64,000 nucleotides of DNA from Clostridium_T sp040217795 (GCA_040217795.1 JBEHWK010000002.1:46124-110123); one strand, 5' to 3'; positions 15,981 to 24,738 are shown, numbered from the stretch's first letter. Notes: generated by a model from the letters alone, not told the origin. Numbers and translations are program-made.

Positions 15981-17648
15981 ATGAAAAGGGAAAAATCGAA
16001 AGTAAAAATAATTCCTTTAGGAGGAATTGGTGAGATTGGGAAAAATATTACTGCTATTGAATTCAAAGATGATATAGTAGTGATAGATTGCGGATTAAAG
16101 TTCCCGGATGAAGACATGTTTGGAATAGATATAGTTATTCCGGATGTAACATATTTAGTTAAAAATAAAGAAAAAGTAAGAGGTATCTTTTTAACTCATG
16201 GACATGAGGATCATATAGGAGCTCTTCCTTATGTTCTGAAACAAATAAATGTACCGGTTTATGGAACAAGATTAACTCTTGGGTTAGTTGAAACAAAGTT
16301 AAAGGAACATGGGTTATTAAGCACTACTGATCTTAAGGTGGTTAAACCAAGGGATGTTATAAAGCTGAATTCCGTATCTGTGGAATTCTTAAGACAGACA
16401 CACTCAATAGCAGATGCTTGTGCAATTACAGTGCATACACCTATTGGAGCTGTGCTTCATACAGGAGACTTTAAAATCGATTATACTCCTATCGACGGAC
16501 AACAGACTGATTTTACAAGATTAGGTGAATTAGGCCGCAGAGGTGTTCTTCTTATGATGGCAGAATCAACTAATGTAGAGAGACCAGGATATACCATGTC
16601 TGAGAAGATGGTAGGGGAAAGTTTTATAAATTTATTCAGCAAAGCACCAGGAAGAATAATTGTAGCTACCTTTGCTTCCAATGTTCATAGAATACAGCAG
16701 ATAATAACTGCTGCACAGACCTACGGAAGAAAAGTTGCCGTTTCCGGAAGAAGTATGGAGAACACAATTCAGGTAGCTGTAGAACTTGGGTATCTTGATG
16801 CAGGAAAGGATACTGTAATTGGAGTTGACTCAATTAACAAATATCCTAAGGATAAAGTGTGCATTATAACAACAGGAAGCCAGGGAGAGCCTATGTCTGC
16901 ATTAGCCAGAATGGCAAGTTCAGATCATAAGAAAATCAATATAATTGAAGGTGATACTGTAATTATTTCTGCATCACCGATTCCAGGCAATGAAAAACTT
17001 GTTTCAAAGGTTATAAATTCACTGTTTAAAAAAGGTGCAAATGTCATATATGAAGCTTTAGCAGATGTCCATGTATCAGGGCATGCTTTCCAGGAAGAGC
17101 TGAAGCTTATGCATACACTTGTAAAACCCAGGTACTTTATTCCTGTGCATGGAGAATACAGACACCTTAAACAGCATACAGATTTAGCTGTTAAACTTGG
17201 TATGTCTGAGAAAAATGTATTTATTCCTGAAAATGGAGATGTTATTGAAGTTTCCAGAGATGGAATCAGAAAAAATGGTACAGTAATCTCAGGACAGGTT
17301 TTTGTTGACGGACTTGGAGTAGGAGATGTAGGAAATATCGTTTTGAGAGACAGAAAGCATCTGTCCCAGGATGGTATTCTTACTGTTGTAGTTACCATTG
17401 AAAAAGAATCAGGTACAGTAATAGCTGGTCCTGACATAATTTCCAGAGGATTTGTTTATGTAAGAGAATCTGAAGGTCTTATGGATGAAGCAAGAGAAAT
17501 TGTTAAAAATGTTCTGAAAGATTGTGAAGAAAAGAATATATCAGATTGGGCAACCTTAAAATCCAACATGAAGGATGAGCTAAGAAGCTTCCTGTATGAA
17601 AGAACAAAGAGAAAGCCTATGATATTGCCTATAATTATGGAGATTTAA
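15981..17648 (+). CDS. rnj: Ribonuclease J
   Basis: Zinc-dependent endo- and 5'-3' exoribonuclease of the beta-CASP family, central to mRNA decay and rRNA maturation in Firmicutes. The 555-residue protein has KIIPLGGIGEIGKN at its start, motif 2 HGHEDHIGALPY at about 73-84, THSIADAC, LHTGDFKID, the beta-CASP segment (GRSMENTI, TTGSQGEPMSALARM), VHVSGHA and IPVHGEYRHL, then the C-terminal RNase J domain. Start ATG 15981 has an excellent AAGGAGGGG site (15968-15976). A longer frame begins 42 nt upstream without a site. A YlbF homologue, a partner in RNA metabolism, follows. Confidence 0.95.
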   Translation: MKREKSKVKIIPLGGIGEIGKNITAIEFKDDIVVIDCGLKFPDEDMFGIDIVIPDVTYLVKNKEKVRGIFLTHGHEDHIGALPYVLKQINVPVYGTRLTLGLVETKLKEHGLLSTTDLKVVKPRDVIKLNSVSVEFLRQTHSIADACAITVHTPIGAVLHTGDFKIDYTPIDGQQTDFTRLGELGRRGVLLMMAESTNVERPGYTMSEKMVGESFINLFSKAPGRIIVATFASNVHRIQQIITAAQTYGRKVAVSGRSMENTIQVAVELGYLDAGKDTVIGVDSINKYPKDKVCIITTGSQGEPMSALARMASSDHKKINIIEGDTVIISASPIPGNEKLVSKVINSLFKKGANVIYEALADVHVSGHAFQEELKLMHTLVKPRYFIPVHGEYRHLKQHTDLAVKLGMSEKNVFIPENGDVIEVSRDGIRKNGTVISGQVFVDGLGVGDVGNIVLRDRKHLSQDGILTVVVTIEKESGTVIAGPDIISRGFVYVRESEGLMDEAREIVKNVLKDCEEKNISDWATLKSNMKDELRSFLYERTKRKPMILPIIMEI

Positions 17649-17666
17649 TCAGGAGGATATGACTTA

Positions 17667-18020
17667 ATGAGTAATATTTATGATAAAGTTAATGAATTAG
17701 CTGAGGAACTTAGAAAAGATCCTCATGTTACAGCATACAGAGAAGCAACTAATAAGATCAATAATAATAAAGAAGCTAAAAAAATGATTGAAGATTTCAG
17801 AAAAATACAATTTCAGGCATATAGTGAACAAGTACAGACAGGAAAAGTTTCTAAAGAAACTGAGGAAAAAATGAGAAATATTGGCGGGGTTATTATGATT
17901 AACCCGGAAGTTTCTAGTTATATTGCCGCTGAAGCCTCATTTGCTCAGAAGTGGGATGATATATTAAAAATTTTAAACAATGCCATAGGTGTAAATATAA
18001 TTGCACCTTCTCAAGAATAA
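17667..18020 (+). CDS. ylbF: YlbF/YmcA family protein
   Basis: A 117-residue helical protein of the YlbF/YmcA family (DUF964). In Bacillus subtilis YlbF, YmcA and YaaT form a complex with Fe-S clusters that modulates RNase Y and development. The family pattern is seen in DPHVTAYREATNKINNNKEAKKMIEDF and the C-terminal PEVSSYIAAEASFAQKWDDIL. It is next to rnj, which fits a role in RNA turnover. AGGAGG precedes ATG 17667. It could be either YlbF or YmcA; I use ylbF as the family name. Confidence 0.85.
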   Translation: MSNIYDKVNELAEELRKDPHVTAYREATNKINNNKEAKKMIEDFRKIQFQAYSEQVQTGKVSKETEEKMRNIGGVIMINPEVSSYIAAEASFAQKWDDILKILNNAIGVNIIAPSQE

Positions 18021-18023
18021 AAT

Positions 18024-18052
18024 TTGACTTTTTATCTTGATACCTTTAGAAT
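18024..18052 (+). promoter_or_regulatory. Sigma-A promoter ahead of typA
   Basis: TTGACT (18024-18029), exact 17-nt spacer, TAGAAT (18047-18052). Transcription would start near 18059, about 10 nt before a terminator-like hairpin. Confidence 0.7.
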
Positions 18053-18068
18053 GAAATATAGAGCTAAG

Positions 18069-18097
18069 ATTGGATACGTAAGTATCCAATTTTATTT
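18069..18097 (+). terminator. Hairpin with T tail between the typA promoter and typA
   Basis: ATTGGATAC (18069-18077) and GTATCCAAT (18082-18090) form a perfect 9-bp stem with GTAA loop, followed by TTTATTTT. It terminates read-through from the rnj-ylbF operon, but also stands in the path of the promoter at 18024. Confidence 0.75.
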
Positions 18098-18123
18098 TGC
18101 AAATTTTGCTTGGAGGAATGAAA

Positions 18124-19950
18124 ATGAATTTAACTGTAAGAGAAGATATAAGAAATATTGCGATTATTGCCCACGTTGACCATGGTAAGACAACATTGGT
18201 GGATGCACTTTTAAGACAAAGCAATATCTTTAGATCTAATGAAAAAGTAGAAGAGAGAGTAATGGATTCAAATGACCTGGAAAAAGAAAGAGGAATTACA
18301 ATACTTTCTAAAAACACTGCTGTTATACATAATGGAATAAAAATAAACATAATCGATACACCAGGGCATGCTGACTTTGGTGGAGAAGTTGAACGTGTAC
18401 TTAAAATGGTAGATTCAGTTCTGCTTGTTGTTGACTCATATGAAGGTCCGATGCCTCAGACAAAATTCGTTTTAAGAAAAGCTCTTGAACTTGGATTAAA
18501 ACCAATAGTTGTTATAAACAAGATAGATAAACCAAACGCAAGACCTGAAGAAGTTATAGACGAAGTATTTGACTTGTTCCTTGAGCTTGGTGCTGAAGAT
18601 GAACAATTGGATTTCCCTATAGTTTACGCTTCTGCAAGAGAAGGGTTTGCTAAATTGGAAATGGATGAGGAATCAGATAATATGGAGCCTCTTTTCAACA
18701 CAATAGTTGAAAAAGTTGAACCTCCTAAGGGTTATCCTGAAGAACCATTACAAATGCTTATTACAACGTTAGATACAAGTGAATATGTAGGTAAGATAGC
18801 TATAGGTAAAATCGTAAGAGGAACTATAAAGAAAAACCAGAACCTTGCAATTGTTAAACAGGATGGTAAAATCACAAACTTTAAAGCTTCCAACATCTAT
18901 ACTTATGATGGACTTAAGAGAGTAGATGCAGAAACTGCTTCTATTGGTGATATAATAGCTGTTTCAGGTATTGGCGATGCAAATATAGGAGAAACTATAG
19001 CAGATTCAGCTAACCCGGAAGCACTTCCATTTGTTGATATAGACGAGCCTACATTAAGCATGAACTTTATGGTTAATGATTCTCCATTTGCGGGAAGAGA
19101 AGGTGAATTTATAACTTCAAGACATTTAAGAGACAGATTGTTTAAGGAACTTGAAACTAATGTAAGTTTAAAAGTTGTTGAACTTTCTCCAGATTGCTTT
19201 GAGGTATCAGGAAGAGGGGAACTTCACTTATCAATACTTATTGAAACAATGAGAAGAGAAGGATATGAACTTCAGGTTTCAAGACCAAATGTTATATTTA
19301 AAGAAGAACACGGTAAGAAACAGGAACCTATAGAATATTTAACAATAGACGTTCCGGAAGAATTCATGGGACCTGTTATGGAAAAGTTAGGACCAAGAAA
19401 AGCTGAAATGGTTAATATGACTTCAGCACAAAATGGATATTCAAGATTAGAGTTCAATATTCCTGCAAGAGGTCTTATAGGATTCAGAAATGAATTCCTT
19501 ACAGATACAAAGGGTAATGGTATAATGAACCACGTATTCCACGGATATGAGCCATTCAAGGGTGAAATTCCAGGAAGAAGCAGAGGTTCAATAGTAGCAT
19601 TTGAAACAGGAGAAGCTATAACTTACGGATTATATAATGCTCAGGAAAGAGGAACTCTGTTTATAGGAGCTGGTACTGAGGTATATCAAGGTATGGTAGT
19701 TGGAGAATCCGCAAGAGCTGAAGACATGGATATAAATGTATGTAAAAAGAAACAGTTATCAAACACCAGATCTTCAGGTTCAGATGATGCATTAAAGCTT
19801 ACAACTCCTAGAGCAATGTCTCTTGAACAGGCTTTAGAATTCATCAACAACGATGAATTGGTAGAAGTTACTCCGTTAAACATCAGAATCAGAAAGACTG
19901 TACTTGATAGCGGCGAAAGAAAGAGATCAACATCCAGAAATAAAAAATAA
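18124..19950 (+). CDS. typA: Ribosome-associated translational GTPase TypA/BipA
   Basis: EF-G-like GTPase that binds the 70S ribosome and aids 50S assembly and stress or cold adaptation. The 608-residue protein shows G1 HVDHGKTTLVDALL at about 15-28, the switch region ERGITILSKNTA, G3 DTPGHADFGGEV, NKIDKPNARPEEV, then domain II, the EF-G-like domains and the BipA-specific C-terminal region with GSRGSIVAFETGEA-type RSRGSIVAFETGEAI. Start ATG 18124 is preferred over ATG 18118 because TGGAGG (18111-18116) would touch the latter. Confidence 0.96.
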   Translation: MNLTVREDIRNIAIIAHVDHGKTTLVDALLRQSNIFRSNEKVEERVMDSNDLEKERGITILSKNTAVIHNGIKINIIDTPGHADFGGEVERVLKMVDSVLLVVDSYEGPMPQTKFVLRKALELGLKPIVVINKIDKPNARPEEVIDEVFDLFLELGAEDEQLDFPIVYASAREGFAKLEMDEESDNMEPLFNTIVEKVEPPKGYPEEPLQMLITTLDTSEYVGKIAIGKIVRGTIKKNQNLAIVKQDGKITNFKASNIYTYDGLKRVDAETASIGDIIAVSGIGDANIGETIADSANPEALPFVDIDEPTLSMNFMVNDSPFAGREGEFITSRHLRDRLFKELETNVSLKVVELSPDCFEVSGRGELHLSILIETMRREGYELQVSRPNVIFKEEHGKKQEPIEYLTIDVPEEFMGPVMEKLGPRKAEMVNMTSAQNGYSRLEFNIPARGLIGFRNEFLTDTKGNGIMNHVFHGYEPFKGEIPGRSRGSIVAFETGEAITYGLYNAQERGTLFIGAGTEVYQGMVVGESARAEDMDINVCKKKQLSNTRSSGSDDALKLTTPRAMSLEQALEFINNDELVEVTPLNIRIRKTVLDSGERKRSTSRNKK

Positions 19951-19970
19951 CTCATGGCTCAGCCATGAGT
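19950..19970 (+). other. Stem-loop after typA
   Basis: ACTCATGGCT and AGCCATGAGT form an almost loopless palindrome directly after the typA stop, without a strong T run. It may be a weak terminator or an mRNA-end stabiliser; the next gene starts 25 nt later. Confidence 0.5.
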
Positions 19971-19995
19971 TCCCTTAAAATTTGGAGGAAATATA

Positions 19996-20640
19996 ATGAG
20001 TGGAGTCACTTTTGATTATATGGAAAAGTACTTGAGAGATCTTATTCCTGACAGGGAGGGGTCTCTGAAAGAACTTGAAGAATTTGCAGTGGAAAACAGA
20101 GTTCCTATAGTTCAAAAGGAAACAGCTAAGTTTTTAGAGTTTATGGTAAGTTTTCAGAAACCCAAAAGGATTCTGGAATTAGGCACAGCTATTGGATACT
20201 CTTCAATCTTAATGTATGAGGCTTCAAAGGGTGAGGCACATATAACCACAATTGAACGAAGCCCTGAAATGGTGGAAATGGCTAACAGGAATATTCAAAG
20301 ATTCTCTTTGGAGGATTCCATTAAAGTTATAGAAGGGGATTGCTTAGAGGTACTTGAATCATTGGAGGAACCCTTTGACATGATTTTTATGGATGCTGGC
20401 AAAGGTCATTATAATCATTTCCTGCCACATTGTTTAAGATTACTGAAAGATGACGGCATTATCATTGCAGACAATGTATTGTTCAGAGGAATGGTTGCAT
20501 CTGATGAACTGGTTAAAAGAAGAAAGATTACTATTGTTAAAAGAATGAGGACGTACTTAGACTTAGTTTCAAAAGATAAGGACTTAATAACCTCTGTAAT
20601 TCCTATGGGTGATGGAATAGCCCTGACTAAGAGGAGGTAA
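19996..20640 (+). CDS. trmR: tRNA 5-hydroxyuridine methyltransferase TrmR
   Basis: SAM-dependent O-methyltransferase of the COMT/YrrM type. In Bacillus subtilis TrmR methylates 5-hydroxyuridine at tRNA wobble position 34 to give 5-methoxyuridine. The 214-residue protein has the SAM motif ILELGTAIGYSSI at about 57-69, ERSPEMVEMA, and the metal-binding acidic region MDAGKGHYNHFL and IIIADNVLFRG. It lies 5 nt upstream of a U32-type gene matching TrhP, which makes the 5-hydroxyuridine substrate, so the two enzymes form a consecutive pathway. Confidence 0.88.
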   Translation: MSGVTFDYMEKYLRDLIPDREGSLKELEEFAVENRVPIVQKETAKFLEFMVSFQKPKRILELGTAIGYSSILMYEASKGEAHITTIERSPEMVEMANRNIQRFSLEDSIKVIEGDCLEVLESLEEPFDMIFMDAGKGHYNHFLPHCLRLLKDDGIIIADNVLFRGMVASDELVKRRKITIVKRMRTYLDLVSKDKDLITSVIPMGDGIALTKRR

Positions 20641-20645
20641 GAAGA

Positions 20646-21863
20646 ATGAAGAAACCTGAACTTTTAGCACCTGCAGGCAGTTTGGAAAAATTAAAGATAG
20701 CTATAGATTATGGTGCAGATGCTGTATATATAGGAGGAAGCAAACTCAATCTGAGAGCTTTCGCAGAAAACTTTACAAATGAACAGATATCAGAGGGGGT
20801 AGAATATGCCCACTCAAGAAACAAAAAAATATATGTTACAATGAATGTATTCCCTCATAATGAAGATTTGGTTGGATTAGAGGAATATTTAAAGGAATTA
20901 TATACTCTTGGTATAGATGCAATAATTGTTTCAGACCCATCAATAATTGTTACTGCAAAAGAAGTGGTTCCTGATCTTGAAATACATCTAAGCACTCAGG
21001 CAAATAACGTAAACTGGAAATCAGCTAAGTTCTGGCATGAGCAGGGAGTAAAAAGAATTGTTTTGGCAAGAGAGCTTTCAATGACCGAAATAAAGGAAAT
21101 AAGAGAAAAACTTCCTGAAGATTGCGAACTGGAAGCATTTGTTCATGGATCTATGTGTGTGAGCTATTCCGGAAGATGTCTTCTTTCCAATTATATGACA
21201 GGAAGAGACTCAAACAGGGGAGCTTGTGCTCAGCCATGCAGATACAAGTATTTTCTTGTTGAAGAAAAAAGGCCTGGAGAGTACTTCCCTGTTGTAGAGG
21301 ATGATAAAGGTGCATATATAATGAACTCAAGGGATTTATCCATGCTTGAACATATTCCGGAACTTATGGAGAGCGGTATTTATTCTTTTAAAATAGAAGG
21401 AAGGATGAAAAGCGCATATTATGTTGCAGCAATCGTAAAGTCATATAGAGCTGCAATTGATTCATATATGGAAGATCCTGAAAACTATAAATTAAAGCAG
21501 TCTTGGGTGGACAATCTTCTTAAGGTTTCTCACAGAACCTACCACACAGGATTCTATTTTAACGAGCCTAACAAACAGGTATATGATGATTCTTCATATA
21601 TAAGGGATTACGACATCGTTGGAATAGTAAGAAGCTATGATGAAGCAACTAAAACAGCAGTTATTGAGCAAAGAAACAGAGTTTTCCAGGGGGATAAGGT
21701 TGAAGTTTTAACTCCTGATAAGGAAAATTATATTATTGAGCTTAATGACATGAAGGATGACAAGGGCGAAAAAATAGATGTTGCAAATAGGGCGCAGATG
21801 ATATTCTCAATTACCGTGGATGCACCTCTTAAAGAAAAAGATATGTTAATTAAAGGTAAATAG
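20646..21863 (+). CDS. trhP: U32-family tRNA uridine hydroxylation protein TrhP-type
   Basis: Peptidase-U32-family protein; members YrrN/YrrO (TrhP) are needed for prephenate-dependent hydroxylation of tRNA uridine-34. The 405-residue protein has the TIM-barrel start ELLAPAGSLEKLKIAIDYGADAVY (split here over residues 4-27), the family signature EAFVHGSMCVSYSGRCLLSN and the downstream cysteines GACAQPCRYKY, which likely hold an Fe-S cluster. The C-terminal part carries FKIEGRMKSAYYVA. It is the second gene of the trmR-trhP pair and ends in a strong terminator. Only one U32 gene is here, whereas Bacillus has two side by side. Confidence 0.88.
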   Translation: MKKPELLAPAGSLEKLKIAIDYGADAVYIGGSKLNLRAFAENFTNEQISEGVEYAHSRNKKIYVTMNVFPHNEDLVGLEEYLKELYTLGIDAIIVSDPSIIVTAKEVVPDLEIHLSTQANNVNWKSAKFWHEQGVKRIVLARELSMTEIKEIREKLPEDCELEAFVHGSMCVSYSGRCLLSNYMTGRDSNRGACAQPCRYKYFLVEEKRPGEYFPVVEDDKGAYIMNSRDLSMLEHIPELMESGIYSFKIEGRMKSAYYVAAIVKSYRAAIDSYMEDPENYKLKQSWVDNLLKVSHRTYHTGFYFNEPNKQVYDDSSYIRDYDIVGIVRSYDEATKTAVIEQRNRVFQGDKVEVLTPDKENYIIELNDMKDDKGEKIDVANRAQMIFSITVDAPLKEKDMLIKGK

Positions 21864-21870
21864 TTGTATA

Positions 21871-21916
21871 AAACACCTTTCTGGAGTCAAGAATGAAACC
21901 AGGGAGGTGTTTTTTT
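21871..21916 (+). terminator. Terminator whose 3' arm contains the next gene's ribosome-binding site
   Basis: A 14-bp stem pairs 21871-21884 with 21899-21912 (two G-U pairs), followed by a run of seven T residues ending exactly at the ATG of the next gene. The right arm contains GGGAGGTG (21902-21909), the only ribosome-binding site for that gene. Confidence 0.85.
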
Positions 21917-23527
21917 ATGCTGAAATCTGTATGCCGCAAAAGAAGCAAAGTAGTTGGGATAATTTTTAGCCTGCTGTTTTTAGTTTTAGTTGTCAGACTA
22001 TACATTGTTATTTATAAATACAGTCCCGAAAAAGTAAGTGTTTCTATGGGAAATTATCAGCTGGAAAACATATCTGAAAGCGATTTTACTATGACAGATT
22101 CAAAAGGTAAAGATATAAAAAAACATACTAAAAAATATATTGTTGTAATTGACTCAAAACCCTTCAGTTTAAACAATTATAATGAGAATATGAGGGACAT
22201 ATTGGCATTTAATTTTATAATGAAATCTCAGGTTGATGATTTCAAGTTTGATGAGGTCCTGAGAAAAACAGGTAAAAACTATTTTGCCATAAATAAAGAG
22301 TCCTATGACAAGATTAAGTGCCTGAAAAACATTAAAGGTGTTTACGCTTATGAGTATGATGAACTGAACAACAAAAATTCCTGGGCAATTACAGATATGC
22401 TCAGCAAAATAAATGGTAATTCGAATTATGAAGACTTATCTCTGGAAGGTGAAATACAGGGGTATATTAAAAGCAACAAGCCTTCTCAAATAAAATTTGT
22501 TTTGGATAAATCAGGACTATATTCAGAGAATGGAATCCTTACAAATAAAGAAAATAAGAATATTGCTCTTACCCTGGATCTGGATTTGAATGACAGAATA
22601 AAAGACATACTTAATAAAAACGAATATTCAGAGTTTAAAAATGCAGGGGTTATATTGATGGAAAGTGAGAGCGGAAATATAAAAGCCCTGGTGCAAAAAA
22701 ATGATACATTGCCTAATATGCTAATTGGAGCGGAAGGAATTGGATATGAGCCTGCCTCTACCTTTAAACTGATAGTTGAACAGGCAGCATTGGAAAATAA
22801 AACTATAAGTTTAAACGACAGGTTTATATGTAAAGGAGAAATATGCGAAAAGAACGGGAAATCATATGCCCATGGGGAACTGACTGTAAGAGAAGCATTG
22901 TTAGTATCGTGCAATGATGTTTTTTATCAGGTTGCACAAAAAACAGGTTATGACAACATAATGAATATTGCACAAGCAGAAGGTCTGTACAGCAAAAGCC
23001 TGGGATTAAGTAAGGAAATATCAGGAATGAAACCGAAAGAAGATGCGGGACTCAGTAATATTGCAATAGGTCAGTCCATGACTGTCACACCTGTACAAAT
23101 GGCAGGTGCAATAAATACAATAGTCAATGGAGGAATATATGTAAAGCCCAATATAATTCAAGCAGTTTCTGATATAAATAATAACAATGTAAAAAATTTT
23201 TCCCCATCAAAAGTAAGGGTAATATCAAAAGGAACTGCCTCTCAAATTAAAGAGAATATGAGAAGCGTTGTTCTTAAAGGAACCGGAATGAATGCAAATC
23301 TTTCTAATATTGAAATAGGAGGTAAAACCGGTTCAGCCACAGGTGCTCAGGGAACTACTCACGGATGGTTCAGCGGATACTTTAAATTACAAAACAAATA
23401 TTATACAATGATTGTTTTTGTTCCGGATATAAACGGGAAAAATGCTCAGGGAGATAACTTGGTTGGAGGCAATACTTGTGCCCCTATTTTTAAAGACATA
23501 GTTTCAGAGCTGGCAAAAGGTTTTTAA
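21917..23527 (+). CDS. Class B penicillin-binding protein (transpeptidase)
   Basis: Membrane-anchored DD-transpeptidase cross-linking peptidoglycan. The 536-residue protein has one N-terminal membrane span (VVGIIFSLLFLVLVVRLYIV), a short non-catalytic region, then the transpeptidase domain: active-site Ser in PASTFK (Ser-281), second motif VSCND, third motif GGKTGSATG. The N-terminal domain is much shorter than that of FtsI/SpoVD and the sequence is divergent, so it may be a specialised, possibly sporulation- or division-linked PBP. Start ATG 21917 is fixed by GGGAGGTG 8-9 nt upstream, which lies inside a terminator stem. I cannot assign a specific PBP name. Confidence 0.88.
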   Translation: MLKSVCRKRSKVVGIIFSLLFLVLVVRLYIVIYKYSPEKVSVSMGNYQLENISESDFTMTDSKGKDIKKHTKKYIVVIDSKPFSLNNYNENMRDILAFNFIMKSQVDDFKFDEVLRKTGKNYFAINKESYDKIKCLKNIKGVYAYEYDELNNKNSWAITDMLSKINGNSNYEDLSLEGEIQGYIKSNKPSQIKFVLDKSGLYSENGILTNKENKNIALTLDLDLNDRIKDILNKNEYSEFKNAGVILMESESGNIKALVQKNDTLPNMLIGAEGIGYEPASTFKLIVEQAALENKTISLNDRFICKGEICEKNGKSYAHGELTVREALLVSCNDVFYQVAQKTGYDNIMNIAQAEGLYSKSLGLSKEISGMKPKEDAGLSNIAIGQSMTVTPVQMAGAINTIVNGGIYVKPNIIQAVSDINNNNVKNFSPSKVRVISKGTASQIKENMRSVVLKGTGMNANLSNIEIGGKTGSATGAQGTTHGWFSGYFKLQNKYYTMIVFVPDINGKNAQGDNLVGGNTCAPIFKDIVSELAKGF

Positions 23528-23613
23528 TAAATAATATATTGCTGTTATAAATAGACTTGAAAGTATTATAATTAAAGTAAGAATACTATTATTTTTTGAT
23601 GGAGGCACTTGCC

Positions 23614-23919
23614 ATGAAAAAAAGAGTTATAATTTCAGCTATTTTAATAGCAGCGAGCTCCCTTATACTTACAGGATGCATTCCAGGGGATGGGACATAT
23701 ACCCGCTCCAATCCGGCAGGATTTTTTTGGGGCGTCTGGCATGGGTGGATAGCACCTGTTTCATTGATCATGGGTTTTTTCAACCGTCAAATAAGAATTT
23801 ATGAAGTTATAAACACTGGATGGGCATATGATTTTGGATTTTATATAGCAATTATAAGCGGTTTTGGAGGGGTATCCCTGTCACGCAGAAAAGCATGTAA
23901 AAATAAAAATGAAGATTAA
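23614..23919 (+). CDS. Small conserved membrane lipoprotein
   Basis: A 101-residue protein of unknown function. It has a signal peptide with lipobox LTGC, then GFFWGVWHGWIAPVSLIMG, a short loop NRQIRIYEV and a second hydrophobic segment ending in GFGGVSLSRRK. The GFFWGxWHGWIAP pattern is one I recognise from small conserved hypothetical proteins of varied bacteria, so selection for it is likely. ATG 23614 has GGAGG (23601-23605) at good spacing. It stands alone between a PBP gene and sigK. Confidence 0.75.
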   Translation: MKKRVIISAILIAASSLILTGCIPGDGTYTRSNPAGFFWGVWHGWIAPVSLIMGFFNRQIRIYEVINTGWAYDFGFYIAIISGFGGVSLSRRKACKNKNED

Positions 23920-23951
23920 AAAATAATGAAATACAGCAGGAAATAAGTACA

Positions 23952-23992
23952 TGCCTCCTACATAAAATATTAATAAGAACTGTAAGGAGGCA
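23952..23992 (+). promoter_or_regulatory. Hairpin covering the sigK ribosome-binding site
   Basis: TGCCTCCTACA (23952-23962) pairs with TGTAAGGAGGCA (23981-23992) with a single bulge and an 18-nt loop. The entire AAGGAGG site of sigK is in the 3' arm. No T run follows, so this is a translational, not transcriptional, structure. Confidence 0.7.
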
Positions 23993-23996
23993 AGTG

Positions 23997-24689
23997 GTGA
24001 TTATTGTTGCGAATATACTTGAGTTAATATGCAATTTACATTTTTTAACGGGGTATGTAAACAATAATACTTTTCCGAAACCTCTGACAGAAGAGGAGGA
24101 GGAACTGTATTTAGGTCAATTACATCGGGGAGAAACTTCAGCTAAAGCTATACTTATTGAACGAAACCTGAGGCTAGTTGCTCATATAGTAAAAAAGTAT
24201 TCTGTACAGAACAGGGATGTAGATGATTTAATTTCCATCGGAACTGTGGGATTGATAAAGGCTATTGAATCTTTTGACTTAAGCAAAGGAACAAGGCTTG
24301 CGACATACGCTGCAAGGTGCATAGAAAATGAAATACTTATGCTTTTCAGAAATAATAAAAAGAATAAAGGTGAAGTTTACCTTCAGGACCCTATAGGAGT
24401 GGACAAAGAAGGCAACGAAATATGCCTTATGGATGTTTTGAGCAGTGAAACAGATTCTGTCACAGATATAGTTGAAAATAATCTTCAGATCAAAAGTTTA
24501 TATAATAAAATCAGTGAATTTTTAACTTTAAGAGAAAAAGAGATTATTGAAATGAGATACGGACTGATTGATGGAAATGTAAAAACCCAGAGGGAAATTG
24601 CATCATTGATGGGTATATCCAGATCATATGTGTCAAGAATTGAAAAGAAGGCTTTAAAGAAATTAAATAAAGAGTTGAATGGAAAATGA
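23997..24689 (+). CDS. sigK: Sporulation sigma factor sigma-K (pro-form)
   Basis: Late mother-cell sigma factor for spore coat genes. The 230-residue protein has an N-terminal hydrophobic pro-sequence (ANILELICNLHFLTGYV), region 2 with ERNLRLVAHIVKKYS and GTVGLIKAIESFD, ATYAARCIENEILM, and region 4 helix-turn-helix KTQREIASLMGISRSYVSRIEKKAL. The gene is whole: no skin-type element interrupts it. GTG 23997 is chosen over GTG 23994 because of spacing from AAGGAGG (23984-23990). The site is buried in a hairpin, implying translational control. A retained pro-sequence suggests proteolytic activation as in Bacillus. Confidence 0.92.
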   Translation: MIIVANILELICNLHFLTGYVNNNTFPKPLTEEEEELYLGQLHRGETSAKAILIERNLRLVAHIVKKYSVQNRDVDDLISIGTVGLIKAIESFDLSKGTRLATYAARCIENEILMLFRNNKKNKGEVYLQDPIGVDKEGNEICLMDVLSSETDSVTDIVENNLQIKSLYNKISEFLTLREKEIIEMRYGLIDGNVKTQREIASLMGISRSYVSRIEKKALKKLNKELNGK

Positions 24690-24694
24690 GAATG

Positions 24695-24738
24695 AAGGCT
24701 GGAATCTTTCTTAAGCAATGAAAGGTTTCGGCCTTTTT
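24695..24738 (+). terminator. Rho-independent terminator after sigK
   Basis: AAGGCTGGAATCTTTC pairs with GAAAGGTTTCGGCCTT (a few G-U pairs), then TTT. Confidence 0.75.

Noticed and set aside
16925..17437. Minus-strand open frame opposite rnj
   Set aside because: A mirror of the highly conserved RNase J coding sequence; Ser/Thr/Pro-rich translation typical of antisense frames in AT-rich genes.
23997..24689. Possible skin-type interruption of sigK
   Set aside because: The reading frame is continuous from the pro-sequence to region 4, so there is no intervening element.
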